Source: Streptomyces morookaense
Lineage (GTDB): Bacteria > Actinomycetota > Actinomycetes > Streptomycetales > Streptomycetaceae
Reading direction: 5' to 3'
Assembly: GCF_013030945.1 (NCBI RefSeq)
Contig: NZ_JABBXF010000080.1
Span: 1-54,436 of the forward strand
DNA length: 54,436 bases
This document shows, one piece after another, positions 50,659 through 54,436 of the stretch (the stretch's first letter is position 1; the number at the start of each line of letters is the position of its first letter). The position numbers and the translations under genes were made by a program. The notes under the pieces are model-generated. The model had not been told where the DNA came from. It saw only the letters and a program-made list of their open reading frames with translations, and searched no databases.

Positions 50659-50900
50659 GCAGCCGGCTCCCTGCTGTCCCGAGACGCGAGGGCGCGAAGG
50701 ACCCGCGCGTACCGAAGGGCTGCTTCTCCGCGTGGGGCTCGCTTGCCCTGCTCCCAGCGCCACACGGTCGAGGGGTCGACCTCGCAGAGTTCGGCGATCT
50801 CGGAAAGGGTCAGGCGGGCTTCGGTGCGGGCCTGGCGCGCCGAGCCGGACATGGCGGCGTCGCGGACCCACACGAGTTGAAGGACATCGGTTCGGACCAT
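50655..50900 (-). CDS. XRE family regulator
   Basis: 81 residues. A single helix-turn-helix of the Cro/C1 type sits at about 25-70: LTLSEIAELCEVDPSTVWRWEQGKRAP, then GEAALRYARVLRAL. No ligand domain, so probably a simple DNA-bound switch. ATG 50900 faces a region with three copies of a 14-bp repeat, likely its operators. Coupled to the excisionase-like gene, implying joint control of excision and replication. Confidence 0.82.
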   Translation of the reverse strand: MVRTDVLQLVWVRDAAMSGSARQARTEARLTLSEIAELCEVDPSTVWRWEQGKRAPRGEAALRYARVLRALASRDSREPAA

Positions 50901-50937
50901 GGTCAGACTGTAGTCGAAAGCTTGCCGGATGGCGATG

Positions 50938-51052
50938 TTTCACGCTTGATAGGCAATGTTTAGGACCACCTCCCCGAGGGCTCACTCACCCCTTAGCAAA
51001 CGGTTGGTCCTGACCTTTCACGCTTGATATTCCATACCTTTCACGCTTGATA
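50938..51052. repeat. three direct repeats of TTTCACGCTTGATA
   Basis: Exact 14-bp copies at 50938-50951, 51016-51029 and 51039-51052, between the divergent XRE gene and the HTH/int operon. Offsets are 78 and 23 bp, the second being about two helical turns. They look like operators or iterons; the XRE protein is the obvious candidate ligand. Confidence 0.85.
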
Positions 51053-51167
51053 CCTCCACCGCGATCACCGACACCTCCACACTCGCTTGCAGTCGCGACG
51101 CATTTCACGACCCGCCACTCCACGCCGTAACCTTGCCGCTTCTTTGCCGATGAGGCAGGATGTAGCC

Positions 51168-51845
51168 ATGCATCCATACGACACCCCCGAGGGGTGGGAC
51201 TATCTAGCCGTGCCGGGCTGGCCGTACGACCGGTTCCAGGGCAATCCACCGATCGTGGACATCGGCGACAACTTCAAGGTGCCCAGCCACTTCACGGGGA
51301 TCGCGACCGAGAAGCGCAGCGGCATGACCATCGCTCTGTGCTTTCATGCGGCCCCCGGACGGGGCATGAACCTGGTCGCTGTCATGGGCGCGGATGAGCT
51401 CACGTTCCCGCTGGAACTCGCCGTGAAGACCGGGTCGGTCCTCAAGTGGAAGTACGTCGCGGCCATGCAACTGGTCGACGATGAGGCTGCGGTCGATGCC
51501 GCCGGGGGATGGAAGCGGTCCGAGGAGCAGCAGGCCCTGACGACGGCACAACGCAAGGAACGGGCACGGGAGCTGCTGGCGCCGTTGCTGGACCAGATGC
51601 CCGGGCCGCCCCCGGCGCAGGGTCCGGGAGGACGGCGCAATCTGACTCCGGAGCATCTGGCGACGGTGGCCGAGGTCTACCGCACGGCACATGAACAGGG
51701 CCAGCCGCCCACGAAGACCGTCGCCGACCACTTCGACATCTCGCACTCCACGGCCGCCAAGTGGGTCGGCGCAGCGCGCAAGCAGGGGCTACTGGGGCAG
51801 GTCCGGAAGGGCTCCAGAGGATCGAACGAGGGGGATGAAGGGTGA
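51168..51845 (+). CDS. element protein with C-terminal helix-turn-helix
   Basis: 225 residues. The N-terminal ~130 residues are beta-rich (FQGNPPIVDIGDNF, GMTIALCFHAAPGRGMNLVAV) with no family I recognise. The C-terminal end (about 165-215) is a helix-turn-helix: RNLTPEHLATVAEVYRTAHE, then PPTKTVADHFDISHSTAAKWV. Similar proteins accompany integrases of Streptomyces elements. ATG 51168 is preferred. Its stop overlaps the GTG of int (GTGA), so they are translationally coupled, suggesting a role in regulating or assisting recombination. Confidence 0.72.
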   Translation: MHPYDTPEGWDYLAVPGWPYDRFQGNPPIVDIGDNFKVPSHFTGIATEKRSGMTIALCFHAAPGRGMNLVAVMGADELTFPLELAVKTGSVLKWKYVAAMQLVDDEAAVDAAGGWKRSEEQQALTTAQRKERARELLAPLLDQMPGPPPAQGPGGRRNLTPEHLATVAEVYRTAHEQGQPPTKTVADHFDISHSTAAKWVGAARKQGLLGQVRKGSRGSNEGDEG

Positions 51846-53545
51846 AGGGTTCGACGTACCGGCGGTGCCACTGCCGCGACCCGGAGACGGGGAAGTCGCT
51901 CGGTGCCTCTTGCCCGAAGCTGAAGCAGAAGCGGCACGGTACGTACTCCCTCCGGCAGGAACTGCCGGCGCGGCCGGACGGCAAGAGACGCTCGTTCGCC
52001 CGGGGCGGCTACGACACCAAGACCGAGGCCCAGGCCGACCTCGACAAGGTGCGCGCCCTCCTCGCCCTCCCCGACACCGACGACGCCGAGGGGCAGCACC
52101 GAATAGCCGAGTTGCTGGAGAAGGTGGCGGCCGACAAGGCGCCGCTGCCCGACCTCGAAGAGACCCGGCGCAAGTTCCGCACCGGGCAGTCCCTCACCGC
52201 ACACATCACCGTCGGCGAGTGGCTTGACGAGTGGCTGGCCTCGAAGAAGATCCGGAAGACGACAGCCAACGGGTACACGTCGCACATCCGTGTGCACCTC
52301 AAGCCGCGCATCGGGCATCTCAGGCTCGACCGGCTGAACGTCGGCCACCTGGTGGAGATGTTCGACGGGATCACAGACGACAACGAGGTGATCGCCGCAG
52401 AGAACCGGGCCCGGCGTGAGCAGGTCGCGCGCTGCAAGCACGGCCGGCCGGGCGCCCCGAAGGCAGCCGACCGCGCGAGATTGACCGAGGAGCGCGCCAA
52501 GCTGGCCGAGATGAAGCCGTTCCGGAAGCTGACAGGAGCGGCCACCCGGCAGCGCATCCGGTCAACGCTGCGGGCCGCCCTGAACGCTGCTATCGCGCAG
52601 CAACTCATCACCTTCAACCCGGCCGAGCATGTCGAACTGGAGTCCGGCAAGCGGCCCAAGGCGCTGCTGTGGACCGAGGAGCGGGTACAGCGGTGGCTTG
52701 CGACGGGCGAGAAGCCGAGTCCCGTCATGGTGTGGACCCCGGCACAGGTCGGCGCCTTCCTGGACGAAGCCGAGAAGGACCGGCTGTACGCCTTCTTCCA
52801 CCTGGTCGCCCACCGCGGTCTGCGACGCGGCGAAGGCGTCGGGCAGGACTGGGAGAACGTGGACCTCGACGGTGCCAGTCTGACGGTGGCCAAGGAGCTC
52901 GTACAGGACGGCTGGACGCCCTACGAGTCCGATCCGAAGACGGACGGCAGCGCGGGCACGATCGCCCTCTCCAGCGGCGTTGTGGCCGTTCTGAGGGCCC
53001 ATCGGGTGCAGCAGGCGAAAGAACGTCTCAAGTGGGGCGCGGCATGGGTCGACGCGGGCAAGGTCTTCACGGAGGAGGACGGTTCCTGGCTGCACCCCGA
53101 GAAGGTGTCCGAGGCGTTCCGGCGCATCTCCAAGGCGGCCGGACTGCCACCGATCAACCTTCGTGATCTGCGCCATGTAGCCGCGACTCTGATCCATGGA
53201 GGTGGCGGAGACATCCACACCATCAAGGAGACCCTGCGGCAGTCCTCGATCAAGCTCACCTCGGACACGTACACGAGCCTGCTCCCCGAGGTCGATCGGG
53301 AGGTGGCCGAGGCTGCCGAGCGGCTGGTCCCCCGGGCACGCCCGGCAACGGCTGGAGACACCGCCGCTCACGCATCGCTCACGCAGAAGCCGGAGAATAC
53401 GGCTTCGCCCCGGCTGGAGAAGCCCAGCCGGGGCGAAAAGATGCAGGTCACAGGTGGTGCTGTGACCTCATCGGGTAGTAGGCCGTGTGGGACTCGAACC
53501 CACAACCAATGGATTAAAAGTCCACTGCTCTGCCAATTGAGCTAA
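51842..53545 (+). CDS. int: tyrosine recombinase (integrase)
   Basis: 567 residues. An arm-binding N-terminus (1-75), a core-binding domain (about 120-180: GEWLDEWLASKKIRKTTANG) with a long insertion (about 185-240), and a catalytic domain. Arg328 is in HRGLRRGE and the nucleophile is Tyr477 in SDTYTSL. The usual HxxR is Arg-Asp-Leu-Arg444, and the third conserved His/Trp position is Gln467, two non-canonical residues. The frame runs over a hairpin (53404-53437) and through the tRNA gene, so the last ~20 residues come from att sequence. GTG 51842 overlaps the upstream stop. Confidence 0.93.
   Translation: MKGSTYRRCHCRDPETGKSLGASCPKLKQKRHGTYSLRQELPARPDGKRRSFARGGYDTKTEAQADLDKVRALLALPDTDDAEGQHRIAELLEKVAADKAPLPDLEETRRKFRTGQSLTAHITVGEWLDEWLASKKIRKTTANGYTSHIRVHLKPRIGHLRLDRLNVGHLVEMFDGITDDNEVIAAENRARREQVARCKHGRPGAPKAADRARLTEERAKLAEMKPFRKLTGAATRQRIRSTLRAALNAAIAQQLITFNPAEHVELESGKRPKALLWTEERVQRWLATGEKPSPVMVWTPAQVGAFLDEAEKDRLYAFFHLVAHRGLRRGEGVGQDWENVDLDGASLTVAKELVQDGWTPYESDPKTDGSAGTIALSSGVVAVLRAHRVQQAKERLKWGAAWVDAGKVFTEEDGSWLHPEKVSEAFRRISKAAGLPPINLRDLRHVAATLIHGGGGDIHTIKETLRQSSIKLTSDTYTSLLPEVDREVAEAAERLVPRARPATAGDTAAHASLTQKPENTASPRLEKPSRGEKMQVTGGAVTSSGSRPCGTRTHNQWIKSPLLCQLS
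53404..53437 (+). terminator. terminator-like hairpin inside int
   Basis: TTCGCCCCGGCTGG pairs perfectly with CCAGCCGGGGCGAA (14 bp) around AGAAGC, followed by AAAAG, about 110 bases before the int stop codon. It may stop int transcripts from running antisense into tRNA-Lys, and it stays translated. Confidence 0.65.
53478..53523. repeat. attR: 46-bp core at the tRNA-Lys 3' half
   Basis: Identical to attL (38132-38177). Spans from one base past the tRNA 3' end to the 3' side of the anticodon stem, so recombination restores a complete tRNA. Confidence 0.93.
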
Positions 53546-53551
53546 CGGCCC
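53479..53551 (-). tRNA. tRNA-Lys(TTT)
   Basis: Read on the minus strand, 73 bases fold as a cloverleaf: acceptor GGGCCGT with ACGGCCT (G1-U72 wobble), D-arm GCTC...GAGC, anticodon arm TGGA-CTTTTAA-TCCA with anticodon TTT, and T-arm GTGGG-TTCGAGT-CCCAC. Discriminator A73 is encoded; CCA is not. It is intact because the element supplied its own 3' half. Confidence 0.95.
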
Positions 53552-53630
53552 GCACCCGCAGCATAGCCCGGCCGACCGCCGGAGCCCGAGTCGTTATGGC
53601 CCATGCAGTTGCGCGGACGGCCGAAAACAT

Positions 53631-53668
53631 GAGGGCCCGTACGGCATCGGTGTGCCGTACGGGCCCTC
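53631..53668 (-). terminator. strong hairpin after the Arg-rich repeat protein
   Basis: A perfect 16-bp stem (53631-53646 with 53653-53668) around TCGGTG, 16 bases beyond the stop codon. Confidence 0.85.
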
Positions 53669-53684
53669 AGATCAGCTGCGGGGA

Positions 53685-54436
53685 TCAGCCGTTGCGCTTC
53701 CAGCGCGGCTTGTCGGCGCGGCGGTCGAAGCCGGCGCCGCGGTGGTCGTCACGACGGCCGTAGGGGCGGTCGCCGCCACCGGAGCGGAAGCCACCGGAGG
53801 GGCGGTCGTCACGGCGGTCGCGGTTGAACGGACGGTCGCTGCCGCCGGAGCGGAAGCCACCGGACGGACGGTCGTCGCGACGGAAGCCACCGGAGGGACG
53901 GTCGTCACGGCGGAAGCCGCCACGGTCGTCACGACGCTCGTCGCGACGGAAGCCACCGGAGGGACGGTCGTCACGGCGGAAACCGCCGGAGGGGCGGTCG
54001 TCGCGACGGAAGCCACCACGGTCGCCGCCACGGTCGTCACGACGGTCGTCACGGCGCTCCTCGCGGCGGAAGCCACCGGAGGGACGGTCGTCACGGCGGA
54101 AGCCACCGCGGTCGTCGCGACGGTCGTCACGACGGTCATCGCGGCGGAAACCGCCGGAGGGGCGGTCGTCGCGACGGAAGCCACCACGGTCGCCGCCACG
54201 GTCGTCACGGCGGTCGTCACGACGGTCGTCGCGGCGGAAACCGCCCGACCGGCGCTCGAAGTTGCCCCGCTCGTCGCGGCGCTCGAAGGACGACGTCTGG
54301 CGCTGCTCCGGGACGGCAGCGGCGGCGGCCTCCTCCTTGGCGGCCTCGGCAGCGGCCTCCTCGGCCGCGGCCGCGACGGCGGCCTCCGGGTCCTCGCCGC
54401 GCTCGCGGGCGGCGCGGGCCAGCAGACGGTCGGCCT
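53685..54436 (-). CDS. C-terminal part of an Arg-rich repeat protein (partial)
   Basis: 250 codons, 5' end off the window. The visible start is an Ala/Glu-rich helix (ADRLLARAARERGEDPEAAV, then EAAAEAAKEEAAAA). The rest is a disordered tail built of GGFRRDDRPS and RRDDRRDD units, an RGG-like low-complexity sequence, ending KPRWKRNG. Such tails bind RNA or promote condensate formation and are found on helicases, pseudouridine synthases and TPR proteins. The fold that carries it cannot be judged from this fragment. Codons vary within repeats, so they are ancient or selected. Confidence 0.85.
   Translation of the reverse strand, partial: ADRLLARAARERGEDPEAAVAAAAEEAAAEAAKEEAAAAAVPEQRQTSSFERRDERGNFERRSGGFRRDDRRDDRRDDRGGDRGGFRRDDRPSGGFRRDDRRDDRRDDRGGFRRDDRPSGGFRREERRDDRRDDRGGDRGGFRRDDRPSGGFRRDDRPSGGFRRDERRDDRGGFRRDDRPSGGFRRDDRPSGGFRSGGSDRPFNRDRRDDRPSGGFRSGGGDRPYGRRDDHRGAGFDRRADKPRWKRNG

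Larger units (their letters stand above)
38132..53523. mobile_element. tRNA-Lys-integrated mobile element with primase-polymerase replication module
   Basis: A 15.4-kb segment bounded by 46-bp identical direct repeats. The right copy is part of an intact tRNA-Lys gene and the left is a remnant, exactly as after site-specific insertion by the tyrosine integrase encoded beside the right end. Order from the right: int, small HTH gene, XRE regulator, excisionase-like gene, primase-polymerase, ATPase, presumed origin, GntR regulator with operators, then cargo. This resembles an actinomycete integrative element of the prim-pol class, but no TraSA/FtsK-like translocase is present, so it may be mobilisable only, or a phage-satellite-like island. 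Confidence 0.88.

Noticed and set aside
50938..51052. CRISPR array
   Set aside because: Only three 14-bp repeats at unequal spacing with no spacers of constant length and no cas genes.
53672..54220. 182-codon Thr/Val/Ala repeat protein
   Set aside because: Out-of-frame reading of the Arg-rich repeat gene, which has the proper stop and terminator.

Overview
The window is high-GC actinobacterial DNA and almost certainly Streptomyces. The codon use is strongly GC3-rich, and the gene set is characteristic: an NsdA-like regulator, DUF5753/DUF397 and DUF6227 genes, SpoIIE-type phosphatases, a PrsW protease, a ydaO-type riboswitch before an M23 peptidase, and an integrative element with a primase-polymerase seated in a tRNA gene. 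Calls rest on motif reading and family memory only; no database search was possible.

Layout. (1) 1-19.4 kb is chromosomal core: a divergent MarR/MFS pair, a PAS-PP2C-HATPase phosphatase, NDH-2, TetR, an ECF sigma factor fused to a membrane-anchored sugar-binding-like domain, a pentapeptide protein, a solitary Asn-synthase/lasso-cyclase-like protein, an NsdA-like regulator, LhgO, a GH16 lipoprotein, TrmB and PrsW. (2) 19.4-27.1 kb is an accessory island with visibly lower GC. It carries Vsr and a 5mC methyltransferase (convergent, overlapping), then a tightly coupled operon of a zinc-finger/HNH-like protein, a ParB-like protein and a SNF2-type helicase, then a regulator and truncated regulator debris. 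I regard it as a candidate, possibly undescribed, defence or restriction system. (3) 27.2-38.1 kb returns to core: serine hydrolase, aldo/keto reductase, MFS, c-di-AMP riboswitch plus M23 peptidase, a second PP2C phosphatase, DEAD-box helicase, cold-shock protein, DUF6227, VOC and DUF1876 proteins. (4) 38132-53523 is an integrative element bounded by 46-bp perfect direct repeats; the right copy is the 3' part of an intact tRNA-Lys(TTT) gene. (5) The window ends in the disordered arginine-rich tail of a protein continuing off the edge.

The element has an integrase whose reading frame runs into the tRNA, a coupled small regulator, an excisionase-like HTH protein, an XRE regulator, a primase-polymerase and an ATPase (a replication module). 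It also has a GntR regulator with four CCTAGG-type operators and a repeat-rich non-coding segment that may be its origin. I see no FtsK/TraB translocase, so it is probably mobilisable or satellite-like rather than self-transmissible. Cargo includes two divergent UDP-sugar dehydrogenases, a SAM methyltransferase, two divergent DUF5994 proteins, a YjbQ protein and decayed fragments.
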